NCBI GenBank assembly: GCA_004151065.3
Contig: NWUY0300001909.1
Span: 8,065-31,169, forward strand
Length of the DNA: 23,105 bases
Source of the DNA: Larix sibirica
Taxonomy: Eukaryota; Streptophyta; Pinopsida; Pinales; Pinaceae
Direction of reading: 5' to 3'
The notes beneath the pieces were generated by a model, which worked only from the letters and a program-made list of their open reading frames with translations, ran no database searches and had not been told where the DNA came from. Of this stretch, positions 1 to 10,058 are shown in pieces; positions within the stretch are counted from its first letter, which is position 1; the number at the start of each line of letters is the position of its first letter. The translations under genes and the position numbers were made by a program.

Positions 1-545
1 TAGACAAATTAACAAAGCAAGTTTAAGGATTCTGTGGTACATAACATAGTCGCGAAAGCATCTATTGCGATCTCAGGGAAACATCAGACATTGTGATAAG
101 AGAAAAGATAAAGATGCAAATCATTCCGAATATTGCAGAACTACTATCTAATAGACCAAAACCAGATAAATGCTTCTATAGATTGATCCAAAAGAAAAAA
201 ACACAGATATATGTGAAGGTATCATCTCATAATGCATAACTTAGTGCCAAATAAAGTGCCCTTAATCTTACAATCGCAAGAGGATTCTTCTCTTCTAGAT
301 GCTTGGGCCAACTTTATTCATTGCTTACAATTTTACTTCTACTTATAGGCTCACTTGTCCGTTACAAATGGTCCTAATGACCCATCTCTAACTAACTTAA
401 CTAATTACTTCCGCATATCTCGGCTTCGCGACCGGTCCTTCATTCTTGCCTTTGACCCTTTCGCCGCTTGGGGTTCCGCACTTGTGCGCTTCGAAACCAT
501 GCCAACATCAATGTTGTATATAAGCAATTGTAAAGCATCCTAGTT
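1..545 (-). mobile_element. Possible LTR fragment of an LTR retrotransposon
   Basis: This stretch is richer in GC than the DNA to its right. Read on the minus strand it resembles a plant LTR: a short GC-rich segment (about 430-500) is followed by a TATA-like CCTATAAGTAG near 338-350 and then by an AATAAAG element near 315-320. I see no TG...CA boundaries, primer binding site or internal protein region, and the left side runs off the window. The assignment rests on composition and order of promoter-like and polyadenylation-like words only. It could be another kind of repeat. Confidence 0.3.
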
Positions 546-556
546 TTCAAAAAACA

Positions 557-673
557 TATTGTTTAACAAGTTTGCATTGCTATAGAATTCAATAAAAGTA
601 TTGTTTAACAAGTTCACATTGCTATAGAATTAAAAAAACATATTGTTCAATATTGTTTAATAGATTTGCATTG
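557..673. repeat. 42-bp tandem repeat, about 2.5 copies
   Basis: The unit begins TATTGTTTAACAAG and includes GCTATAGAATT. Copies start at 557 and 599 (spacing 42). A third, partial and more diverged copy starts at 651 after a short filler. The first two copies differ mainly at TTTGCATTG versus TTCACATTG. This is a local slippage or duplication product with no coding potential. Confidence 0.75.
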
Positions 674-1393
674 TTGTTAACATAACCATAAACAAATCAC
701 CATTAAAATATTATTGGAGCAACAATGCAAACAAATGATATTACAACCATACCTATAGCATGGATGGAGCCTTTTACTATTATAAAGGTTTGGTAGGAAA
801 ATAAGACAACATAACTAAATATACGACATGATAGAGATACTACCATGAAGGACAACTTCCATTAGGTGGAAATTCTTTTATAGGGAAGCATGAAAATATG
901 AAGTGCAAATTGGAATTGTAAAGCAAAGTATGCCTTTCTAAGTGGCATGATGCACATACTCTCATAAACAAAAAAGGAACATTGGGATGAAACGATGTTT
1001 TCATGGTGCATTCAAACAAGAAATCTAAAGAGAAGAAGCTATATATGTTAACCATACAATGAAGTGAGTTTTTTTTATAGATCTTGGCATAAGTTAAGAA
1101 ATAATAATTAAGCAACTAATATGCAAGATGTTAAAAATAGTATATATGAACATATGAGCTTGGATTGAATTAGGCTTTGTGATGGAAAAAATGAACAATT
1201 CTTCTATTGGAGTGGGACTCTTTTAGGATTGGGATGTTATTATATGTGAAATCTTAAGTGACATGAAATAAAATCAACCTATGAGGCCTATCTAAGCCAA
1301 GCTATGCAACCTCTTGTATATGAATCAAGCTAGAAATTTCATAATGCCAAATCTTTGCAAATTACAGTATTGTTGAAACAATATACTCATAAT
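674..1393. other. AT-rich DNA, no recognised gene
   Basis: Both strands are broken by frequent stops. The longest frame (840-1115 minus) has no recognisable motif and looks like chance. I see no RNA gene or mobile-element hallmark here. Confidence 0.5.
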
Positions 1394-1447
1394 ACTCATT
1401 GAATCTAAAAGGAAAAGGGAACTCATTGAATCTCAAAGGAAAAGGGC
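1394..1447. repeat. 27-bp direct tandem duplication
   Basis: Two adjacent 27-base copies, each beginning ACTCATTGAATCT, differ at only about two positions. The close identity suggests a recent duplication relative to the surrounding degraded sequence. Confidence 0.8.
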
Positions 1448-2295
1448 TTAAGATATGAAGAAGAAGAAAAAAAAATTGGTTTGCAATGGAGATCTTTATA
1501 ACTTATTTTCAGAGATTGCATAAATTCATTTAGTATGGATAATGAAATAAATACTAGTAAACTAAGTAGAAATCCATATGCATTTGGAGTGATTGAAGCA
1601 TTTGTGAGTGAAATTCATAAGATGCAAAAACATCATCTCATAAAATGTCTTAGTTGGAGTTCTTTAGAACTAAATGGTTCTCTAAAAACAAACAAAACAT
1701 TTTCTGCAGTGTACTATATTTATATGAGTGAGTTAGACTGTTAAGGTTTATCTAACAATGATGTTGACCACTCACAATGTGCATGGCCCTTAAACATGAA
1801 ATTGGCACATCTCAAACAAAGTCATAAATTTCCATTGCATATTGCTCATAAGAGATTTATGTTAAGTCTAGACAACTTTTTACATGCACGATATGCAATT
1901 GATTTTTAGATTTTCTTTCTCAATTGTTTATTTTGATCTATGACAATAAAGGTAAAATCTGTTTCCTTAGTAGTGGTCACCATGAGCTAGGCCATTCAAT
2001 AGAAGGAAATATGTTGGAATGATGCTTGGGGCTACTGAAAAATGGTTCAAAAAAGTAAGATATTTTCCTTTGACCATACCTTCACTCTGCATATAGAAAC
2101 AATCTCTATTATGCACAAGTGTTTTGGAGAATCAAGCAGATAGTTAAATATTGTGTGGAGTGCAATGAACTTGGAAGTGAGGATATTGGGAAACTAATTG
2201 GTATCTAAGTGATGGTGTTGGAAAAATACTATAACTTTATTTTTTCATATGGGAAGTAGCACATTAATGAAAGTTGAAAGGTTAGTGTATAGGTT
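1448..2295. other. AT-rich DNA, no recognised gene
   Basis: A 69-codon plus-strand frame at 1535-1744 starts with ATG but has no recognisable domain, and stops surround it. The rest holds short fragments only. I see no transposon hallmark that I can name. It could be degraded transposon or intron sequence. Confidence 0.4.
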
Positions 2296-2733
2296 CTAAC
2301 TTCCCCGCGGGCCATTGCAAGTGACATTCTTCAACAAGTACATCAAAACACCACTTAATATTATTAAATGTTCTTGTACTTGAAAATATAAGGCTTTATA
2401 TAAGTGGTTGATTTGCAACTTTGCTAAGGGATATGCAAAAAATATTTTTAATAGAATGGAAAATGGAATAGTTGTATTTTTTCTTGAGAATATCAATAGA
2501 GAACATGGATATACAAAGAAAACTAAGGAATGTTTTGAATAGAGGATACTTACTATTGTTTGCTCTATTAATATTTTTCTATCTTTTAGATGCATTTCAT
2601 ATTGATTGTTATTTTGATGAAAGATGGTGACAATGGCTCCAATATATCCAACAAGGTATGTTCCGATCGATGCAATGAGGTTAGAGTGGAACTCTGTTGT
2701 GATTGCAAGAATGGATGGTCTACTCAACACCAT
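2296..2733 (-). CDS. Unidentified 145-codon frame, hydrophobic; doubtful
   Basis: I do not recognise this frame. It starts with ATG at 2733, and residues about 20-40 form a hydrophobic stretch (SIGTYLVGYIGAIVTIF) that could span a membrane. The C-terminal part (about residues 70-145) is also hydrophobic but looks like translated AT-rich DNA. Near 2280-2345 a different minus frame reads like protein (CFDVLVEECHLQW), which hints at a frameshift or at separate exons. There is no TATA element or splice pattern clear enough to define a gene. It may be an exon of a decayed gene, part of a transposon, or chance. If anything is real, the first 55 or so residues are the best candidate. Confidence 0.15.
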   Translation of the reverse strand: MVLSRPSILAITTEFHSNLIASIGTYLVGYIGAIVTIFHQNNNQYEMHLKDRKILIEQTIVSILYSKHSLVFFVYPCSLLIFSRKNTTIPFSILLKIFFAYPLAKLQINHLYKALYFQVQEHLIILSGVLMYLLKNVTCNGPRGS

Positions 2734-2814
2734 TATTTGGATTCAACACTATCAATAGTACAATTTTAGGTTTTTGTGATTGAGAATAATTGCTAAAGCA
2801 TGTACATAAATTAC

Positions 2815-3051
2815 TAGTTTTGGAGAAAGTTACTAATAGTAGTACTTTTGCAATCATATTTAGTGTGACTCAACTTACTAAAAAATAGGTGGAACAAGTA
2901 ATGACTAAATGAATAATGATGTAATAATAATGTTTTGTAGTATATTTACTAGTTTATTTAGTCATTGATTGTTATATTTTTACTCATAAATTTTGTAATG
3001 CTACACATGATTGCAAAAATACTACTACGGGTAGTAATTTCAAAGATAGTT
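2815..3051. mobile_element. Foldback MITE-like element
   Basis: The left arm at 2828-2857 (ACTAATAGTAGTACTTTTGC inside) is mirrored by the right arm at 3007-3040 (GATTGCAAAAATACTACTAC inside). The arms match along most of about 30 bp, with one substitution and a small indel. A second inverted pair lies inside: ATGACTAAAT at 2901-2910 and ATTTAGTCAT at 2956-2965. Nearly the whole 210-bp interval could therefore fold into one long hairpin. There is no coding capacity, which is typical of non-autonomous MITEs. TAGTT occurs just outside both ends (2815-2819 and 3047-3051) and may be the target duplication. The superfamily is not determined. Confidence 0.6.
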
Positions 3052-3940
3052 ATTAACAATAAGTAATATATATTATCATTTATGAATTTTTCATGACGGA
3101 GGAAGGAAATGTAAGGTTTCTATAGAAGATGAGGGCGATAAAAGGAGAGTCAAAGGAAAGGGTACTAGCTAGCAAGGTATTTTTTTAATCTCCACTCAAC
3201 TCTTCACCAAATTTTCGAGGATCTAAAACGTTTTCTAGCTTAATCTCCATTCAACTTAATACACCAGACCTAGTTTCAACCCCCATGTGGAAGGAAATAG
3301 TGGTAGGTTTTGTTTAAAGGAAATGCATACTCCACCATTATTGTATGTTCACACAAAAATCATGCTCCAATTATCATTATTGAGAGTGACCAGTAAGTCA
3401 CTCATTAAAATAATTAGAGAAAGTGGTGGAGGGGACTAGTTCTCATCATGGAATGACAAATGGGCTATGGTCCAAAAAATTTCAATCTATCCCACAAAAA
3501 CTAGAGGCCATCTTGCTAGCATTCAAAGAGATATAAAGGGAGGATGTGGAGATGACAAAAGGAACAATAGATACGATCATATCAAGATATCATGATATAT
3601 AGTGAGAAATAAGAAGCAATAGGTAAAATGTTGTAATACTAGGGAAAATAAAACAAATCTTATCATGGTGGTGGATGCAGTCATGGACTAGGCATGACTA
3701 TACCAAGAAACCACATTGGTGGGATAATTCCACAAAATAATGATCTCTATTAAACTGATGAGCATGTGGATTCATAGAGTTTGGAAACCACAACTTGGGT
3801 ATGCTTCTATCTTCCATATATTATTATGGGGATGGATACATTTTATTTTTTTAGTGAGGGAAGGACAAGGAAATTATCTGAAGGGGAAAGTGGTATTGGA
3901 ACAAATCCATTCCATCCCTCAAAGCATGGACTCCATTTTA
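3052..3940. other. No recognised gene
   Basis: Mixed AT-rich sequence with short frames only. The overlapping frames at 3740-3999 plus have no recognisable motif and no sustained coding character. I see nothing here that I can name. Confidence 0.45.
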
Positions 3941-5385
3941 TAATACCTAGTGGGAATTTCTCAATAAAAACTAACGTAGTGGACCTAGTCCATCATTAAC
4001 TCTAATGGCCCCTTATATCCTCATTACATTACTAGGGATGGAATTCCATCACTCCATCCCTCTTTGGGAATCATTACCAGCCTCAATGCTTATATTTATG
4101 AGATATATATAATCTAGAGTCCCATGTATGGTTATTACCCTCCATGCTCATAATGCATCCATAAGCCTAGATTCTAGGTATTAGTGTTTCCCTCAACACT
4201 GAGAATGAACTCATCCAAGAAATGACATAAGCTTGGGCCCCATGTTCACGTGTGCATGATAGATCCACATTGATGACACATGAAAATGATGAATGATTGA
4301 GTGTTTGGTTGAAGTTTTTCACCACAATATTATGGATCCATATAACTTGTAATCACAACTACTCACGACTATATTCAATGATTTTGGATTCATAAAAAGG
4401 ATTAGATTCAACAAAGAGCTGAATCTCAAAGTAGTTATCTTCACATAAGTGAAAATGTCCATACATAACTCTTCACAAGCTTCTTCTAAATCATACCATT
4501 CCCATATTTCTCTCATATATTCCCTATTGATGATAAAATTGGCACTCTCCTCCTAATGATATTTATAATGTTGGATCATGGTCACCATCATTCAATATTT
4601 TCTTTACCTATAATTCTATCAACAATGATGTTCTTTGGTTACACTAGGGTTTTGAAGCTACAACTTAAAATCCGTGTAAATTTTGTTATGCTTATCAAAG
4701 TCACTAATTATGACTCGAATTTGAAAATGGCACAACCACTCTTCTTCTAATGGAGTTGGTGAAGGGGTAATACGATTCATAAACATGAAGATAACCACAC
4801 TACAATAATTTCTAATGAGGGTTCTAAGGCCACAACTTGAATTGGGTATAACTTTTACGATATTTGTCAAAATCATTATTATGACTACAATTCATAAATG
4901 TCACAACCACAATGATTTTAATTATATTTGGATTGGTCTCTCAACAATTTGATTGTAGAGGCATTTGAATATTATTCATAAAACAACATATCCAAGAAAT
5001 GATAGAAATACCCCTCTACTTCCTTGAATCATAAAACCTTTAAGGGAGGGAAACACCATACATTAATCCTTTTATGGAAGGATAAAATCTTTTTCACTTA
5101 CCTCTTCTAGGGGGGAACCTCCAAATGAGAAACTCTCCAATATAAAATCAATACATGATATCCCATAAGGAGGACCCCATCCTTATTTATAGTTATCTAA
5201 CAAAACCTACCCTCAAAATCACTATTGGACTCTACATTAATAAATGGGCCAAATAACATTTTTTGAATGCTAACTACCTAGTGAGACTTATTTTATAACA
5301 ACTAACATAGTGAACCTAGTCCACATTACATTAAATGTCCACCATACTTACTCTATCTTTAACTCTAATGGGCATTTAGGCTCCC
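3941..5385. repeat. Pair of diverged direct repeats about 1.3 kb apart
   Basis: A block at about 3941-4040 (TACCTAGTG, then CTAACGTAGTGGACCTAGTCCA, then TTAACTCTAATGG) recurs at about 5271-5385 with substitutions and an insertion of about 30 bp in the second copy (TACCTAGTG, CTAACATAGTGAACCTAGTCCA, TTAACTCTAATGG). The order of words is the same, so this is one ancestral sequence present twice. The copies could be remnants of terminal repeats of a small element or a segmental duplication. The intervening DNA has no recognisable protein. Confidence 0.5.
4647..4908. repeat. Two diverged copies of an approximately 92-bp unit, 170 bp apart
   Basis: The unit at 4647-4738 begins GGGTTTTGAAGCTACAACTT and ends GGCACAACCA. 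It recurs at 4817-4908, beginning GGGTTCTAAGGCCACAACTT and ending GTCACAACCA. Shared internal words include TATGACT and TCAAA[GA]TCA. The divergence indicates an old local duplication. Neither copy has coding potential that I can support. Confidence 0.6.
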
Positions 5386-5590
5386 ATTACATCACTAATG
5401 TGATCCCACCAGAAAATCCCCTTTATCGGATGTAGTATATTGTATCTCTATGGTCACCTTAGGATAGGATACTCTCATAAGTTCACTAAAGATGAGGACG
5501 TTAATAAAACCTAGGCCCAAATAAAGAGGTGAACATAGCCAATATTGACCATGCTTTTTAGAAAAAGGAGGAATATCTACATAAAGAAAA
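5386..5590. other. No recognised feature
   Basis: Short stop-rich interval between the diverged repeats and the LINE region. It may already belong to the 5' part of the LINE, but I see no motif that shows it. Confidence 0.3.
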
Positions 5591-6258
5591 ATTATAAGGT
5601 AAGCTCACTAATAATTATGTTGATGAAACAAACTCAAACATTGTTGCTAGAATACTCCAAAACATTCCTAATGCTAGGTCAACTAGCCCTCCCAAAATTA
5701 AATTCCCCTAATTTGGCATAGTGCAAGAAGAGGAAATGATGTTTTCTCAGTACCATGAAGAGGGTTTTTAGCGATAGTATGCAAGACCACTTGCCTTTGT
5801 GGCTATCAATCAAACTTAAGGGAAACTTCATAGTGCAAAAAATAAATACAAAAGGAATATATCATATTTGATAGATATGGAATGGAAGATTAGTCAAGTG
5901 GAAGAGAAAGGCATGGTCACTCCACCAAAAAAAATCCCCACGTTACCTTACTTAGCTAGGATAATATGTAGACAAGTTGTAAATTTGGTGTTCCTAAAGA
6001 AGGGTAATAAGGAATTGAATTACCAGTATTCAAAATTATTGGAAGGAACAATCCCTTTCCTTAGGAAGCAACATTTGAACATATTGAATGCATATAGTCA
6101 CATCACATCAAAAGATGAATATTATACATATTGAAGATCAAGAAGTGTCATGTTCGTTCATCAAAGAAGTTTTCGAAGGAAAAGAAGAAAATACATGTAG
6201 AAGGAGGACTAGGACAAAACCATTAGAGTGGAGATGGCCTAATCCTCTAAGGGTAGAA
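5590..6258 (+). pseudogene. Probable LINE ORF1-like region, degraded
   Basis: This tract precedes the LINE endonuclease in the same orientation, where plant L1-type elements carry ORF1, a nucleic-acid-binding protein. Readable pieces include an 88-codon frame at 5868-6134 and a basic, arginine-rich stretch around 6200-6230. I find no CCHC zinc knuckle or other diagnostic ORF1 motif, so the assignment rests on position. Stops and frame changes make it non-functional. Confidence 0.35.
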
Positions 6259-7000
6259 TATGATTATTATGTCCATAGATATTAGAGGGTTTGGGGGAAC
6301 CCATAAGAAAAATGCACTTAAGGTACTAGCTAGTGTACATAAGCTTGGCATTTTTTGTTTGCAAGAGACTATGCTATATAGAGAGAAATCTAAAAATATT
6401 CTTCATTCAACATTTCTAGAATGGAATTTTGGTATTCAGTGTAGAGGGTAGGTTAGGAGGTCTAGCTATGGGATGGAAGAAAACTATTTCAAGAGTGAAT
6501 GTCGCATACCTCCCATTAGCGATATGTTCAAAGACAACCTCTATGTATATTTGTTATATCTTCATTGTTACCAATGTATATGGACCATACCAATAAAGGG
6601 ATGAATTTTGGGGAAATTTACTTCACGCAACAAAGGTAAGAAGAATAAATGTGATGATATTATCAAACATGAATTTTAATCTTAGGTAAGGTGAAACATG
6701 GGGAATATCAAGATAATTAATCCTATTATAGGTATACTCCTACACAATTAGAATATTGTAAACTATGTGATTTTGAGGCTTTGAAAGTAGTCCCAAGTTA
6801 GAGGAATAACATACTGGGAGGATATGCTATATCTAAAAGATTGAGGAGTGAGGTATATTGAATAATTTTCTAGTATCCCTACAATTCAGAAAATGGATGA
6901 AAAACCCCAATTCCCTTCAAATTCAACTCATTTTGGCACAAGGACCTTGAGTTTAATGAATTGATAATCAAGTAAAGAACATCGTTTGATGAGAGTTTGG
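6259..7000 (+). pseudogene. LINE endonuclease domain (APE type), degraded
   Basis: The frame opening at 6260 reads IRGFGGTHKKNALK and then FCLQETM. That is the N-terminal signature of the apurinic-like endonuclease of plant L1-type non-LTR retrotransposons, where the Glu of the QET motif is a metal ligand. After a frame change the protein continues as GGLAMGWKKT, then VTNVYGPYQ, then RDEFW, then MNFNLR, all in family order. Later fragments reach SKRL-like sequence near 6830. In the element this enzyme nicks target DNA to prime reverse transcription. Several in-frame stops and shifts (for example after YGPYQ) show this copy is dead. Confidence 0.8.
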
Positions 7001-7179
7001 AAGAGACGTGTATGTATTAGTTCTATGATAGTATGAATAGGGTAAAGAGGTTAACCTTAAACTAGGTCAAGCAAAAGTATAGGGACCACTAGAGTTACAA
7101 AACATATATTTAAGATCATATTTCAAGGATATATCATCCCGACTCTCTTGGTATTTTCTCACCAGAAGAATAAAATACC

Positions 7180-8631
7180 CTCAACAAATAGATGCATTAA
7201 ATAAAGTGAAGTTTGAGTGGGAAGAAGCTAGATGGAATTATAAAAATAGATCTATGTGGTTGGCACAAAGAGATGATAACACCATTTTTTTCATAGCTAT
7301 GCCAACATCACACCAACATGAGGAATACTTACAACAATATTTGGGATATTCATGGAGGAAATGGTGAGAGGTATTTCAAATTGCATGGCATTGCAACAAT
7401 TGGGGATATACACTTTTAAAATTTAGTTAATGATCCTTCAAGGATAAATATAGTAGAGAGTGTTAACCTCTCATCCTATCTCATTATGTTTTTGGATGAT
7501 GAATAGAATAATGACCCAATTGCAGAAGTTACAAAGGAGGAATTAAAAGCAACAACAAAATCCTTCCAAAAGGTTAAGAGTCGATGTCTAGATGAATGGT
7601 CATATTGAATTCTATATAGGATTTTGTGATCGCCTGGAAAATGAAATAGTAGTAGTGGTGGACATATCAAGGATATTAGATAAGAATGCCTAGATCCCTC
7701 AATTACATGTTTCTTGGAATAATTCCATAGAAAGTTGTACCAAATTCCTTTGAGGATTTTTTTTATCAATTTCTTTATGTTATACATCATATAAGATCAT
7801 CCACAAGGTAATTCCATATCTTAATTATCATCAAATTCATGAATCAATAGGCATAGATCAGAAGAGCTTCACTCCATAAAGTTTATGAATATTCCATCAT
7901 TCATATTCAAACTAGATCTTTTAAAATCTTATGACAAGGTCAATTGGCCATATTCAAAACTAATAACACTCCACATATGATTCAAGTTGGATATACCAGA
8001 TTGAAGAATGTTTTTCATTAGTCTCCTTTGCTCTAATGATCAATGGTTCAACCACTAATTTCTTCCACCCATCAAGAAGAGAAAGGCAAGGTTGACACTT
8101 GTCCCATTTTTATTTCTTCATGCCAGTGGAGAGACTTAGCAATAATTTCATTCACAAAAGATCCATTGAAGTTATAAAATGCATCAATATTGGAAGGAAT
8201 CTAGTTCTTACTAACTTTTTTGTGTCGATGATGTAATAGTTTTTAGTGATGGTTCCATGTGAGATGCACAAATTTTTCATTGGGTGTTGGAGCTTTATGT
8301 AGTAGAAACCAGAATGGAGATAAATAATAATAAATATACTATATGTTACCATAGGATAGTTTTCAACAAGAAATATCCATTCAAATTATTCTTCAATTCC
8401 AAGTTAGTGATTTCAATAAGGATCTTAAATACCTTGGGTTTGAGGTACGAGAAAATGAGTATGGATTCAAAGATCGACTATGGATCTACAATAAGATTGA
8501 AAAAAAAGATTTCATTGTAGTGAATATGATGTTTATCTATTAGGCGTAAAGTAAATGTGGTTAAAGGAGTGCTTGAATTCGTCCTTGTTTATTATCATTC
8601 TTTGTCATATATTTTAAGGAATTCTCAACTA
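7180..8631 (+). pseudogene. LINE reverse transcriptase region, degraded
   Basis: Order of recognisable blocks: EWEEARWNYKNRS, then a version of WL..GD.NT.FFH (WLAQRDDNTIFFH, about 7258-7300), then a KEELKAT..SFQK block near 7530-7570. Next come FKLDLLKSYDKVNWPY near 7905-7950, TLVPFLFLHA near 8092-8125 and the catalytic CVDDVIVFSDGSM starting at 8221. The tail includes MEINNNKYTI and SLSYI near 8600-8615. These match the plant L1-clade reverse transcriptase, which copies the element RNA at the nicked target. The catalytic Asp pair at 8227-8232 is present, but many stops and at least several frameshifts inactivate the copy. The region is interrupted just after SLSYI...GIL by unrelated DNA. Confidence 0.85.
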
Positions 8632-9145
8632 GTAGGTATGTGCTATATTATTTGCATGTGGGATGCATCACCCTATGATCCCTCTAGTTTGAGTCTTACA
8701 TATTGTTGGTTTGTATGCACTAGGCATGGTTGTGGTCAGGAAGGGGGGGTACCTAGTCCCCCCTTGTTCCACGAAGAGGATTTCGGCGAGGGGTTTGGGG
8801 TAGTGCCCCAGATTTTATTTTTTGGGATATGTTTTTTGGAATATGTGTAATTTAAAAAAAATGTGTAATTTAATCCTAGTTAAGGGATTGGGGTATATTC
8901 CAATCTAGGTTAATAGATTAGGGTTTTGGATGTTGTGGTACCTAAATATTGTATTTTGAATGGTTTAAAAAATACAATGAGAAAGTGAGAGGCATGGCTC
9001 TAAATTTTGTTGGTTTTCCCAATTACAAGGGTAATTCTCTATGTATTGTGTGTGCCATTGTTTAATTTTTGGTTTGCTTAAGAATCTATATGGATTATTT
9101 CACTTCACAGGTTTAAAACTTACATTATCAATTTCAAGTTTTTTT
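8632..9145. mobile_element. LTR-like insertion splitting the LINE
   Basis: The LINE protein frame stops making sense after about 8631 and resumes at about 9145 with the block that normally follows almost directly. Some 500 bp of foreign DNA therefore sit in between. The insert has a G-run/C-run inverted repeat (GGGGGGGTACC...TCCCCCC, about 8743-8763), a GC-rich block to about 8810, then AT-rich sequence with AATACAATGAGAAAG and GTATTGTGTGTGCC. That order resembles a plant LTR, so a solo LTR or small LTR element is the best guess. Exact ends and a target duplication were not found. Confidence 0.45.
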
Positions 9146-9600
9146 TTCCTCCAAAATCCTTAATTTGGATGGGAAAAAAAAGAGAAGGACAATATTCCTT
9201 TAGTCAAATGGGAAACATTGGCCATGCTAAAGAATATGGGAGGTTGTGGTGTTAAAAAAATAAACTCTTTGGAAAAACACTTGCTGTAAAAATTCTCTGG
9301 AGCTATTTCCTAGTGTTCCAACAAATGAGTTATTCATTCATTTGGTTAAAGTGTTGGTATATTAGTTAATGGAGAGGTTAGACTAAGTTGATTCCAAGTA
9401 GACATTTCATGGTTCCACTTTACAATACCTATAATATGTAAAGGAAATTGGCCAAGAAACAAAGAATTGCAAACAAAACCATCATTTCATGCCACTAGAG
9501 TATAATTACAAGAGTGGTTTGCACTTAGAATTGCATTAAGGATAGAATCCTTGTAATCCATTTTAGAAGACAAATATCTCTGCATAACACTCAAAACATA
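9146..9600 (+). pseudogene. LINE C-terminal region after reverse transcriptase, degraded
   Basis: Fragments in shifting frames read as LNLDGKKR / LWMGKKREG, then VKWETLAMLKN, then GGCGVKKINSLEKHL, then KILWSYF. This is the conserved segment downstream of the polymerase in plant L1-type elements (usual form: FLW.G...K...VKW...P...GG.G..........LA.K..W). Spacing and order agree with the upstream reverse transcriptase, so this is the same element continued past the insertion. The last weak matches fade near 9560-9600. There is no poly(A) tail, and no RVT zinc-binding or RNase H part follows, so the copy is 3' truncated or decayed. Confidence 0.7.
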
Positions 9601-9844
9601 GACCACACTTTAATTCTATAGAGTATCTGTATTGTTGAAGCAAGTGGGCTATAAGTACGTCATTTATAGATGATAATGTAATAGATAACTATATTGTAAT
9701 AGTAGTTATATGACAATGATGATGGAATGTAGTCATTAATGTGTAATAATGATAAGTCATTCCCTTTGCCAAAGACATGACTTGACTTATCAACCCCTTC
9801 ATGTATTTATATACATAACTATTGTATCCAAGTCATATGTACAA
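9601..9844. other. AT-rich spacer with an LTR-like look
   Basis: This interval has TGTTGAAGCAAG at 9634 and a TATTTATATAC element near 9805, an arrangement seen in LTR promoters. No end structure or protein supports a firm call. Confidence 0.25.
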
Positions 9845-10058
9845 CTTGAGTGGGCCTAATGGTTAAGAACATGTGTTTCCTCCTAAGAGGTCATAGGTTC
9901 AAATCCAAATGGGATAGGGTATGTACACCTCTATAGACATTAACAGTTACATCATTGCATAGAGGGGGGTCCCTTATCCCATAAACAAGGGGGTCTCATA
10001 CATAAAATTGGTGTCTAGCTTGGATGTGACCTTAAAACTAGATTATTATTATTATTAT
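9845..10058 (+). mobile_element. tRNA-derived SINE
   Basis: The head carries RNA polymerase III promoter boxes at tRNA spacing: an A-box-like GGGCCTAATGG at 9852 and a perfect B-box GGTTCAAATCC at 9896, 44 bases apart as in a tRNA. Between them the sequence CTCCTAA (9880-9886) resembles the anticodon loop of tRNA-Arg(CCT), though its stem relies on wobble pairs. A tRNA-unrelated body follows (to about 10040), then an ATT-repeat tail at 10042-10056, as many plant SINEs have. The tail directly abuts copia protein sequence. No clear target duplication was seen, so the exact 5' end is approximate. Confidence 0.75.

Noticed and set aside
355-543. 62-codon plus frame in a GC-richer stretch
   Set aside because: It starts with TTG and lies in sequence that reads better as part of a minus-oriented LTR.
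9845-9917. A functional tRNA-Arg gene
   Set aside because: The T-stem and acceptor stem do not pair well, and an (ATT)n-tailed body follows, which fits a SINE.
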